Source: Patagioenas fasciata (taxonomy: Eukaryota > Chordata > Aves > Columbiformes > Columbidae). From it: a stretch of DNA of 64,000 nucleotides. The notes below the pieces were generated by a model, which was not told the origin of the DNA, searched no databases, and saw only the letters and a list, made by a program, of their open reading frames with translations. Shown piece after piece: positions 33,101-45,100 of the stretch. The stretch lies in assembly GCF_037038585.1 (NCBI RefSeq), contig NC_092520.1, positions 190,258,604-190,322,603 on the forward strand, read 5' to 3'. A program made the position numbers and the translations under genes. Numbering within the stretch: position 1 is the stretch's first letter; every line of letters begins with the position of its first letter.

Positions 33101-36100
33101 ACACCAAAATTTTCAGTACTTTGTTTGTCTGGGTCTGAATACTGTTGATGTGAGCCTGTGTCACAACTGTTCGAGCTTGGGATTAGTTGCTCTCTGTCTG
33201 GTCAGTTGTTAGGTTCCTGTTGGGTTTGATGCTGGATCTTCCCAGCATAGGGAAAACTGATGAATGTTCTTGCTTCATTTAGTATGTATGATTTTGGTTA
33301 TTTACATGAACAATTAACTCTAGCTGCGCATTTTCACAGAGTGAAAAGACCTTTGGCTTCATTGGATTTGAAGAGTTAATCATACTTGGGGATTCTTAAG
33401 TTTCTTGAACTACTTAATTCACTTTTTCCCCCCCCCCCCCCCCCCCAAGAGATAGTGGCCATCATGTGATCCAGTTTTAATGGTGGTTTCTGGAAAGGAT
33501 GTTAAGTGTTTTACACTCTGAGCCTGAAGTGGACATTATTGCTGAGAATACTGTGGAAAAAATTTCAGTACTATCATGTGTCCTGAGACTAGCAAGGCTG
33601 TGAAAGTTAGTTTGGCTGAGGCAGCTGTGTGTTTTTGGAAATGTGCAAGCTGTTGCATGCACAAGTGTCCAGCTGTTGAGATAGTAAACTCAGTGCTTTT
33701 TCTTTGCTTTTGACGGAGGGTGGAGGGAAAGGGAATCCCTATTTCTGTCTCAGTAAACAATGCAACAAATAACTTGTAGTTGACATTTTCCTTTCTTATG
33801 ATAGTTAATGTTAGAGAATTGGTGGCTTTATTTTTTCCCGTTATGGTATTTCTCAACTTCAAGGAAGTGAGAGTCCTGTCCAAACAGCATCTCCTCAGTG
33901 CATTTACCCTTTAGTGCTACCATGTGGGGTGGGGGGAATAACTTCATGAGTGCTTTTGATTTGCTCTGACCCTCCCTAGCATATAATGGAGAGGGCCTTG
34001 ACTTAAAGGTGGTGACTTGACTATTCAGTTGCTCTACCTTTTTGAGGCACTAATTTTTTTCAATTATTTGGTTTTGTATTTGGCTGTTTCTCTTAGGAGA
34101 ATATTTTGTTTCCTGCTCAGTTTGTAACTGGCTAGAATGTTCCAAAGTCAGCAGTCTAGAGCCCTGGGTGAGGAGTTTGGGTCGTGCTTTAAGTCACTAC
34201 CACTGCTCTTAGGGACAAAAAACCTTTAGAACTTGGAGTCCTGCCTGTCCCATGCTGGAGAGCACAAGAACTTTGATGAGAATCCTACAGAATGCAATTC
34301 TGCTTCTTGGAAATTAAGGTAAATATTTCCCTCCTCTGTCCACTGTCACTTGGTTGTTTTGGGTTTTTGTTGTTTTGTTTTGATTTTTTTTCTTTTCCCC
34401 TCTCTAATAGTTTACACGGTAGTCCTGTCAACTTTGTTTAAGGAAAAAAATCCACCTTATTTCGTAATGTTTATATAAATGAGAAACTAAAATTTATCTT
34501 AATCTTTTCCTATGCTACAGATGCAATGGATCAGCTTGAGCAGAGGGTGAATGAATTTTTTATGAATGCAAAGAAAAACAAACCTGAATGGAGAGAAGAA
34601 CAAATGACATCAATCAAAAAAGTAAGAATATCACAGGAGTGGGTCACATTTTTCTTTTGTAAACAAAGGTAACCTTAGGAAAAAACAGCTTATGATTGAT
34701 GGAGACTTAAGCATTCAGAACTGTGACTTTCCTTGGACTTTCACAGAGATGGATAGAACTTCCTAGGAGGAGAAAAATGACTGAAAGTTTTCTTTGATCA
34801 AGTATTTCTCTCAAGTTTTACCCAGTATTTGCTAGCATTTTAAAAATTATGATCCTGGAGTGGTGAGGAAACCAGGTACTAAATTTTCAACTTGGATTTT
34901 TTGTTTCTGCTTGTCTGACATGAAGCAGCATAAGTTAATTGGCTTGCTTTTAGAGGATATTTTTCAAGCTTAGCTGCAGCATTTCCTGTGATTCTGCCTA
35001 AGTCCTTGTATATGTTGTACATATGGTATATCTAGCTTTAGGGAGGGAGAAATAAGAAGATAGATGTGTTTTGTTTTATGCTTCAACACTCAGGCATTGG
35101 TGGTACTTTTAACAAGGTAGTCCATAGTTTTGTCAGGAGAGACTCCTTTCTAGTCTCCTGCACTGGCTACCTCAGCTCCTTGTTTGGCCAAGGTTTATTT
35201 TTTTTTCTTAGTTAATACAAATAGCTTTCTATAGTCAAAGCTCTGACTTCACTGTAGTAAAAATTTGCTTTTGACTTTAGTTGAACCAAAATTCCAAGTA
35301 GTTTTCACTAAAAACATGTAAAAATAGAAAAAAAAATATTCTGTGGATTTCCACTGGTTAGAGCAGATTTTAAAATTGAATTGCTTCAGTCAAATTATTT
35401 TATAATACACCTACAAGTTGCAAAAATATATTTTAAAATAATTTCAACCTTAAACTGTGTACATCATTATCTCTGTTTAACCACAGTGCTGAAAAGGCCT
35501 CCCCTCACAGTACTGTTTAGCATCATTTTGAAGGGCAGTAGTATCTCCTGAAGATCCATACAAAGTAAAAGACATCTCATTTCAAGTCCAAAATTGTATG
35601 CTCTGTAGTATAAAATGAATCCAAGACTTTGTATTTTTGTAGCGTTTTCATGCAGAAATAGAAATATTACTGTAGGAGGAAGTGTCCATATCTTGTAGTT
35701 TTGCTTTTTCCAAGCCACAAACAATAAATTGATATGTAATATATCCCTCATGTAAAATTAGATGATTGCTGTTTATGGTAGAGTTTCACAGCCTTTCTGA
35801 AAATTTATTTGAATTTCTCCTTTTAACTTGCATTTTTTGCTGGATAACAATAGCTTAAAATGATGGAAATTAATCTAGTTATGTTCATGATTTTAAAAAA
35901 ATCTCTTTATAACAGGATTATTATAAGGCTTTGGAAGATGCAGATGAAAAAGTGCAGCTGGCTAATCAAATATATGATTTGGTAAGTAGAGAGAAAACTT
36001 TTGGTGAGTTACCTAATTTATGCTGTAAGGAGTTCTAAACATTTTTATAAGCTCTGCAACTCTACCACTTGTCCTGTCAGCTACGTAGAGATATTTTTGG

Positions 36101-39100
36101 TTGTGAAAGAAGCATTGAATATTTTATTGACTTGCTTTGGATAGCAAGTGCCACTTCAATTCAAAACATACAGAAATAATGTTAGAAATCCTAACATTTT
36201 CATGCATGTCTCATTTTCATGAGAGCATTCAAGGACTTAAACATCCTTCTTAAAATGTTGGGGCCAGAACTGCACACAGTGCTCCAGATGAGGCCACACC
36301 ACTGAATGAAGTGGGAGAATCCCCTCTTTTGACTGGCTGGTTGTATTGTGTTTGATGCACCCTGGGATGGGGTTTTGCCCTCTGGGCTGCCACAGCCCAC
36401 AGTGCTGACTCACACTGAGCTGCTGTCACCAACACCCCCAGGTCCCTTTCTGTAGGGCTGCTCTCCAGCCACTCCGCTCCCAGTTCATAGTAGTGCCTAG
36501 CATTACATAGAATCTGGCATTTTGACTTGTCAAATTTTATAGAATCACAGTATGGTTTGGTTGGAAGGGGCCTTAAAGATCATCTAGTTCCAAGCCCCCT
36601 GCCATGGGCAGGTACACCTTCCACTAGACCAGGTTGCTCAAAGCCCCATCCAGCCCAACCTTGAACACTTACAGGGATGAGGCATCCACAACTTCTCTGG
36701 GTAACCTGTTCTACCACCCTCATGCTGAAGAATTTCTTCCTTAAATCTAATCTGAATCTACCCTCTTCCAGTTTACAGCCATTACCCCATGCCCTATCAT
36801 TACATGCCCTTGTAAAATGTCCCTCTCCATCTTTCTTGTAAGTCTCCTTTAGGTATTGGAAGGCTGCTATCAGGTCTCCCTACATCCTTCTCTTTTCCAG
36901 GCTGAACAACCCAGCCTTCTGATCATCTTCATGCCCTCCTCTGGACTTGCTCCCACAGGTCCGTGTTCCCCTTATGTTGAGGGCCCCAGAACTGAATACA
37001 GTCCTCTAGGTGTGGTCTCATGAGAGTGGAGCAGAGGGGGAAAATCACCTTCCTTGAACTGCTGGTCATGCTTCTTTTGATGCAGCTCAGGATACAGTTG
37101 GCTGTCTGGGCTGCAAGTGCACATTGGTGGCTTGTGTTGAGCTTCTTATCAGCCAACAGCCTCAAGTCCTTCTCCTCAGGGCTGCTCTCAGTCCATTCTC
37201 CTCCCAGCCTGTATTTGTGTTTTGAGATGCCCCAACCTGTGTGCAGGACCTTGCACTTGGCCTTGTCGAATTTCATGAGGTTCACATGGGCCCACCTCTC
37301 AAGCCTGTCAGGGTCCCATCTGGATGGTATCCCCTCTAGTGTGTTGACCATACACCTTGGTGTCATTGGCAAACTTGCTGAGGGTGTACTCCATCCCACT
37401 GTCCATGTCACCTGACAAAGATGTTAAAAAGCACTGGTCCCAACACTGAACCTTGACAAATGCCACTAGTCACTGGATGTTGAGTTGTTGACCTTAACTC
37501 TTTGAGTGCCACCATCCAGCAGTTCCTTATCCACTGAATGATCCATCTGTTGAATCCATGTCCCTCCAGTTCAGAGACAAGGATGTTGTATTGGACAATC
37601 TCAAATGCTTTGTTATGCACAAGTCCAGGTAGATAATGTCGGTTGCTCTTCTCTTATCCACCAATGCTGTAACCCCATCGCAGAAGGCCACCAAATTTTC
37701 CAGGCATCATTTGCCCTTAGTGAAGCTGTGTTGCTTGTCACCAGTCACCTCCTTATTTCCCATGTGCCTTAGCACAGTTTCCAAGAGGATCTACTGCATG
37801 ATCTTGCTAGACACAGTGGTGAGACTGACTAGTCTGTAGTTCCCCAGGTATTCCTTTTTTCCTTTTTTAAAAATGGAGGAATAAGTTTCCCTTGTTCCAG
37901 TCAATCAAATTGCCACAACTTCTCAAATATGATGGACAGTGGCTTAGCATCTTTATCTGTCAGTTCCCTCAGGACCCGCGGATGCATCTCATCAAGTTCT
38001 ATGGAACTGTGCACCTTCATGTTCCTTAGATGGTCTCAAACCTGATCTCCTGCAGTTGATCATTCTTCGTTCTCTGAGTCTGTGCCTCTGCCTTCTGCAA
38101 CTTGGGTGATGTGGCTAGGGCACTTGCCGGTGAAGACAAAGGCAAAAATGTCAATGAATACCTCAGCTTTCTCCATATCCTGGGTAACCAGGTCTCCTGT
38201 TTCCTTCCAGAGAGGGCCCACATTTTTCCTAGTCTTCTTTTTATCACTGATGTACCTGTAGAAGCTTTTCTTGTTGCCCTTGGTGTTCCTTGCTGGATTT
38301 AATTCTACCAGAGCTTTGGCTTTCCTAACCTGATCCCTGGCTGGTCAAACAGTTTCTCTGTATTCCTCCCAGGCTACCTGTCCTTGTTTCCACCCTCTTT
38401 AGTTTTCCTTTTCCTGAGTTTATCCAGGTGTTCCTTCTTCATCCGTGCAGGCCTTCTGGCATTGTTGCCTGTCTTCCTCTTTGTTGGGATGCATCCTTCC
38501 CAAGTGTAGAGGAGGTACCCCTTGACCAGTTTTCTTAGTCCCCTCTTCCCTCCAGGGCTTTATCCAGTGGTACTCTTCCAAGCAGATCTCTGAAGAGGGT
38601 GAAGTCTGCTCTCCTGAAGTGCAGGGTAGTAAGTTTGCTATGCACCCTCCTTGCTGCCCTAAGGATCTTGAACTCCACCATTCCATGGTCACTGCAGCCA
38701 AGGCTGCCCTTGAGCTTCACATGCCCCACCAACCCCTTCTTGTTGGTGAGAACAGGGTCCACCAGAGCACCTCTTCTTGTTGGCTTCTTCATCACTTGGA
38801 AAAGGAAGTTATCATCAGCACATTACAGGAACCTCCTGAATTGTTTATGCCCTGCTGTGTTGTACCTCCAACAGATACTGAGTTCATTAAGTCCCCATCA
38901 TGACCTGGGTTTGTGAACATGAGGTTGCTCCTATCTGTCTACAGAGGGCCTCATCCAGTCTTCCTGGTTGGGTGGCCTGTAGCAGACCCCCGATATAATG
39001 TCACCTGTCCCAGGTCTGCCTTTAATCCTGACCAAATAGCTCTAAGGTTGGCTCCTCATCCATGCACTCCAGCTGACCACTGACATTGAGGTTGACACCT

Positions 39101-42100
39101 TCTCATCTCCCGTGCCTGTCCTTCCTAAAGAGCCTGTACCCTTCCATTCTAACACTTCAGTCACAGGAGCCATCACACCACGTCTCTGTGATGCACATAA
39201 GATCATAGCCCTACAGGTGCGTGCACATGTCGAACTCCTCTTCTTTATTCCCTGTGCTATGCGGGTTTCATCCCATTAATCATAGCCCAGTGCTCCAGTC
39301 TGTCTGGGTCCCTGTTTACCTAAGTGTGTAGTGGCACAGAAATTGCAATTCAGTGAACATGCAATTTCCCCGGTGCAGCCTAACTTCTTCTAAACTGTGT
39401 ATTCTTTCTCTTCCCCTTTCTATACTCATACCCACAACACCCCCATGTCCTCTTAATCTTTTTTTTCAAAAGAAATGCATAACACTGTGTCTTGGAACAT
39501 GGCCTGGGGTAAGAGGAGGGCTTCTAGCTGCTGAGCCAATATGCAGCCGTATTGTATCCTGTGATTGACTCGGCAGCTTAGGAGCAACAGTGCTATTTTG
39601 GCATTAATTCTAGTATCTCTGCTGGGTTAGGGATACGGAGGTGACTAAGAAGATATGCTTCTGTGTGTTTTTATACATGTTTAGTGCTGCGTTGCAGCGA
39701 GTTGCTGGGAAGGAAGTATTAGCAAGCCCGAGATTAAGGGTGGAGATATTTGTGTTCCAGAACTGGATGCTATGTATTGTTGCTTTGTCTCAAAAACAGG
39801 TAGACCGTCATTTGAGAAAGTTGGACCAGGAACTTGCTAAATTTAAAATGGAACTTGAAGCTGATAACGCTGGAATTACAGAAATATTAGAGAGACGTAA
39901 GTATGCATGATTTTCTTTTAATAAATAGACAGATTTTCTGTCAGTTTGCAAATTAAAAATATCATACACTTGTTAGTGGCCAGCAGTTTTTCCACTTCTT
40001 TCGAATTTGTGGTTTAACCTGCATACATTTAATCAGTCAGTAATTCTCAAATTTTAGTTTCAGCCTCAATTTTTACCAGGTGAAATCAAAATACTACTGA
40101 GTAATTAGAATAATTTTTTCCACACAATTGTTGCACTTCTGAATTGCTACAGTAAAGTACAGAATTCTTTAAAGCTATTCTTAATGATTGTAGGTATTCA
40201 GACAAGTACTTCAACCTAATCTTGCCACCTACCTGGTTGAAAGTGTACCAATTTTCACACCATTTGCCACCAAATTGATGATGGTAATTGTTTTAATTAT
40301 AGGTGTGGAATGTCAAGTAAAGTTAGATACTCGCTGGATATCTTTTATTAAAAGGGGAGAGAATGGATTGTTTTGTAATAGGGTAGCAAGAGAGAAGCAT
40401 TTTGGGCAAGGAACTTGCGTACCTAACAGTATAACAATGTTAATATCCAGAATGTGAAAAAAAGTAATGTGACAGCTTTTTGGCTGGTTTGGTGTAGAAG
40501 AAAGAATCTCACCTTTCTGTACACATGAGCATATAGACATCAGGTTCAAATGTGATTATGATAAATTTCAAAGTTGGTTTAACTACTGTGATCATGGAGC
40601 TAAGAGACGGTGACTGCTCATACCCAAGGATAGTGAAGAGTAACCTAAATCACTTTAGGATATTAGGAATAAATATTCTTTCTTTGAACTTTGTGTGGCT
40701 TTGTCATAAAAACTGAGAGTTTTTGGATATTTTATTTGTAATTGCTATTACATGTAATGGGCAGAAAAAGAAAACTCCGAAATAAGTGCTTTTAATGAGC
40801 TGGCAGCTACAGAAAAGAACTAGTTTATTTTAGTTGGAATCCCAGCTGCAGTTTTAAGATGTGAGACAGCCTTCAGTTGAGCTATGTGTTTGGTGAGGTA
40901 GGTAGGTAGAATTTCAAGAACTCGAAACAGAAATGTATCAGGCTGCATGTTGCATCTTTAAGATATTTATTTATTTTTCAATAAAGTGAGAAGTAGAAAC
41001 CTCTTAACGTTTTTTAGCTTTCAGACTAAATGCCTATTGTTGAGGTTCCTCCAGAGGGCAGCCTTTGGACTAGTTCGTAAACTGATTAATGTTAGCTCAA
41101 CCAAAGTACCTCCTTATGCTATGAACTTTTCCTAGAATAATTTTCTTTGAACTTTTGTAGTACACTCACATACTTTTTGAAAGGACTAAAAAAAAGTTAG
41201 ATATTGAAGCTACAGATTTTGAAAAATGAATGTGAATTACGTTATTGAATTGTATTTTGTATAAATGCAAGTTGGTATTGCAGCAAGTTCAAAATCTTTT
41301 TGCCAAAGATTAACAAACAAACCATTATATCTTGTTGTAATGGAAATTTATGGTCAAAGTCTGTTTTGTGCTGTGATTGCTCATGGCAAACATTGCAAGA
41401 AATGTTACTCTTAGACTTGCATTTGTGCTGCCCCGATCTTTCCTTTTTTTTTTTTTTTTTTTAAATTCTTTAGATTGTTGCTCTGTGTATTTTGAATGTT
41501 GAGAAAATTTGCATACTGCTCTGAAGCCCTTCCTGTTGATTGTTAGATCATCTTGGAAGACACTAGTGCTTGTATGTTTTGACTCATTGTGACAAGATGT
41601 GTTGTTTAATACAGTTTACCTGTTACAATCTTTAATTCATTTTGATGGAGATAGTCAGTACTTTTTGTGCAGTATTCTCCAACCATCATTGGCATGTATG
41701 CAACTTATTTGGATAGGGGGCATGTTGAGAGCAGTGTTGTTATTTGTTCTCCTTATTTGCCTTGATACTAACTTACTGATTTCAACAGTTGAACAGCAGC
41801 AGTCACCAGTTTTTATTTTAAAACTCTTCTTCTCACTGGCTCCTGGTTGTACTGCAAGAAAGGTTTAAACTCTAGTGAAAATCCTTCTGATTAAAATACA
41901 TATAACTGCATAGTGATTTGGTTAATATGATATTCATTTAGTGTCTAAAAGTCAAAACCATGTCAATAATAACTGGAATTTTCTTACCCTTTTTACCCCC
42001 CTCTTAGGGTCTCTGGAGCTGGATACACCATCACAGCCTGTGAATAACCATCATGCCCATTCTCACACTCCAGTAGAGAGTAAGTATTTGAGACTTAAAA

Positions 42101-45100
42101 ACATGTCCACTTTTTATGTTTCCTTATTTCTTGTTGAGCAGTATTAAGGAAAAAAAAAAAAAAAGTTCAGGCCTTTCTCCAAAATTGGAGGGGGAAAAAA
42201 AAGGCATAATGCAATAATGATGATAATTTCTATTCAAAAGAAGTTCAAGAATGAAATAATAAGGTTTTGCTGTTGGGAATTAGTTGAAAGTGCTGTTTTA
42301 TTTCTCTAGTTCTAGTTTGACTTTCAAGCTGAAAAGGTTTTGCATTTGCATTGTCTTCATTTGTTTCATTTAGAAAGGAAACACAATCCATCTTCTCACC
42401 ATAATACAACAGATCATGTTCCTGAAAAGAAGTTTAAGTCTGAAGCGCTTCTGTCTACCCTGACTTCAGATGGTTCTAAAGAAAATACACCAGGTAATCG
42501 TAATTGTCCTGCATTTTATTACTTCTTAATCAGAAGAAGAGAAACCACAATTTTATTTGTGAGTTATTGTATTTTGAAATTGGAGACTCATACCCTTTCC
42601 TCTGGGATTTTCAGTCATTTGAAACATGAGAAATCGCAGGCATTGTTACTCATCTGTGTTGTCCATGAAGTGCATCAGCTTTCTTGTCATTTAACAGCTG
42701 CATGTTAGGTGTTTGTTTTCATTTATACTGCTTGGAAGAAGATAACAGTACAGTTTCATTCAGCCAGTAGTAGAAATATAAGAGATCAAAGCATTATTAT
42801 TTTTGGAAAAAGAAGCGTATACAACAATTTCTAAAATAAGGAAAAAGAATTTTCACACTTTTTTTTTTAATGGTTGGTCTGACATGGAATCCAGCTGCAA
42901 TATAATAAAATTCCTTTGTGTGTTGTCTATTTCAAAAGAAGTGAGAAGTCTTTTTGAGTAGTGAATTGAAAGAAAACCCACAGCTTTCTGCCTAATTAAA
43001 AAATTAGGGGTTTTCGTAGTTTATTTTCTGAAAATAAAATATTGTGAGAGGTTATAATAAGTAAACTACATTTTGGAATTTAATGCTGTTCATCAGTTTT
43101 AAGTAGTCTCCCTCATATCCATTTTACTTTTTTTTTTTAAAGAACTTTACATGAGATGGCAAATAAAAGGTAACTGAGCAGCTGTCAGTCTGTAGATGGC
43201 CATGGAAATCTCTGTTGCATTAGAACTAATTTGTAGTTTTTAGAATTAAGGTTATGAAGTTTTAATTCAGGAACAGTATAGGTATACAGTCAAATTCTTT
43301 TTCTCTTCTTGATAGTTACAGCAATCAGCATAATTTCAACAGAGATTGGATTTGTATAGATATTGTCATAGCAGCTGCATCTGTTCTTTGTTAGCTGAAT
43401 ATGATAGTGAGGACTGCCTTCTAAAAGGACTTCTTGCACATGAGGATAGGTGGGGAGCAAACCGTTGTGGTTTTTTTTAAGCCAATAGTGGCTGGGTCAA
43501 ATGACTTTTAAACTTTTTTCCAAGTGATCAGACTGCTCTGCGTAAACGGAGTTCCTGCTCTTTCACTGGTTGTCATATATATTACTCTTCTTAAAATGCA
43601 AAGGAATTTAGTTTCATTTTGAATTTCATAAATGTGTTCTGTTCATCAAGGGTGTCGAAACAGTAATTCATCATCCTCTTCAAACAATGCATACAATACA
43701 AATTCTTCTCAACCATTGGCATCATATAACCTGGGCTCATTATCTTCAGGATCTGGGGCCGGTGCAATTACCATGGCAGCAGCTCAAGCAGTGCAAGCCA
43801 CGGCGCAGGTAATGTCAAAACATCCTTGTCATTCTGCCATCCACTACTGATCAAGAAGAAAGACTAGTGAATATTTTTTTTTTAATCTGAATTCCAGTGA
43901 TCACTTTCAGCTGATGTGATTCAGTTGTCATAATTTTTGTTTATATGCTATAGTTTCGTCCTGTAAAACTTAAATACAGGGACAGCTTGTTTTCTGGCTT
44001 TTCCTGGGGGCTATTCTTACCGCCTTTTTACCACTTACTGTACATCATTTTGTTAACAGGGTAACTAATGAGCTTGTGCAAATAATTAGCACTTAGCAGC
44101 CTGGTATGTCTTCTGTAAGAGCTCCACTGTGTAATCTGATACAGTATCAGTATTGCTTCTAGATGAAGGAAGGAAGACGAACATCCAGTCTAAAAGCCAG
44201 CTATGAAGCATTTAAGAACAATGATTTTCAGCTTGGAAGAGAATTTTCGTTATCAAGAGATTCAACTGGATATTCATCATCAGCTCTGGCATCTACATTA
44301 ACACAGACATTAAGTTCATCAACCACAGATTCACGAAGTGGTAGAAAAAGCAAGTAGGTTTTTTTACTTGTTGACTGCAGTTACAGCTAAAGGTTGTGGG
44401 CCATGGGCCATATTAGAAATACTTATTGTCTGTTGTCCTTTTTTTTTTTTTTTTCCTTTAGTGCTTTCTTGTTTTTTCCTCTCGCTGTTATTTTAAGCAA
44501 ACTTACTCCAAGGCTTTAAATAAATTGAGATGTTGGCCTGGTGGCAAATGTTGGGAATGACTATGCTTTTGTAGACGGTTTTGAAATAAATCTGGAGATC
44601 AACTTCATGCCACTTGACAAATAATGGTATCTGGTGGCTGACCATCTAGGACAGGAAACAGAATGAATTTTGTTTCTCATTAAAATAAAAATTAAAAGCA
44701 TTTTAAACAACACAGTGTCACAACACATTGTGACAGCGATCACAAGTTATACTTGAAAGCACTTGTGTCAGAATGCCCATCCTTTTAAACTGACTTGTGT
44801 GTTTTTCTTCATGCAAATTTGTGTTTGTTCACAGCTCAGTTAATAATAGTGTCTTAGAAGCATTTTTCATCAGAGGATATCTTAGGTGTCAGATCTGACC
44901 TATAAGCAAAAGCATAGAAATTGTATTCTGGTGCTGTTCATGCAGAGTGATTGGTGATGCCTGAGTGGAGATTAACGTAGAATCAGTCATCTAGAAAACA
45001 TAGCTATCTATTGTACATGACATACGACATTATCTATATGTAAATTGCTGTTCTTTGGTCACATAATTTTTATGGGGACTTTATGGTAAAGCTGTTGATG

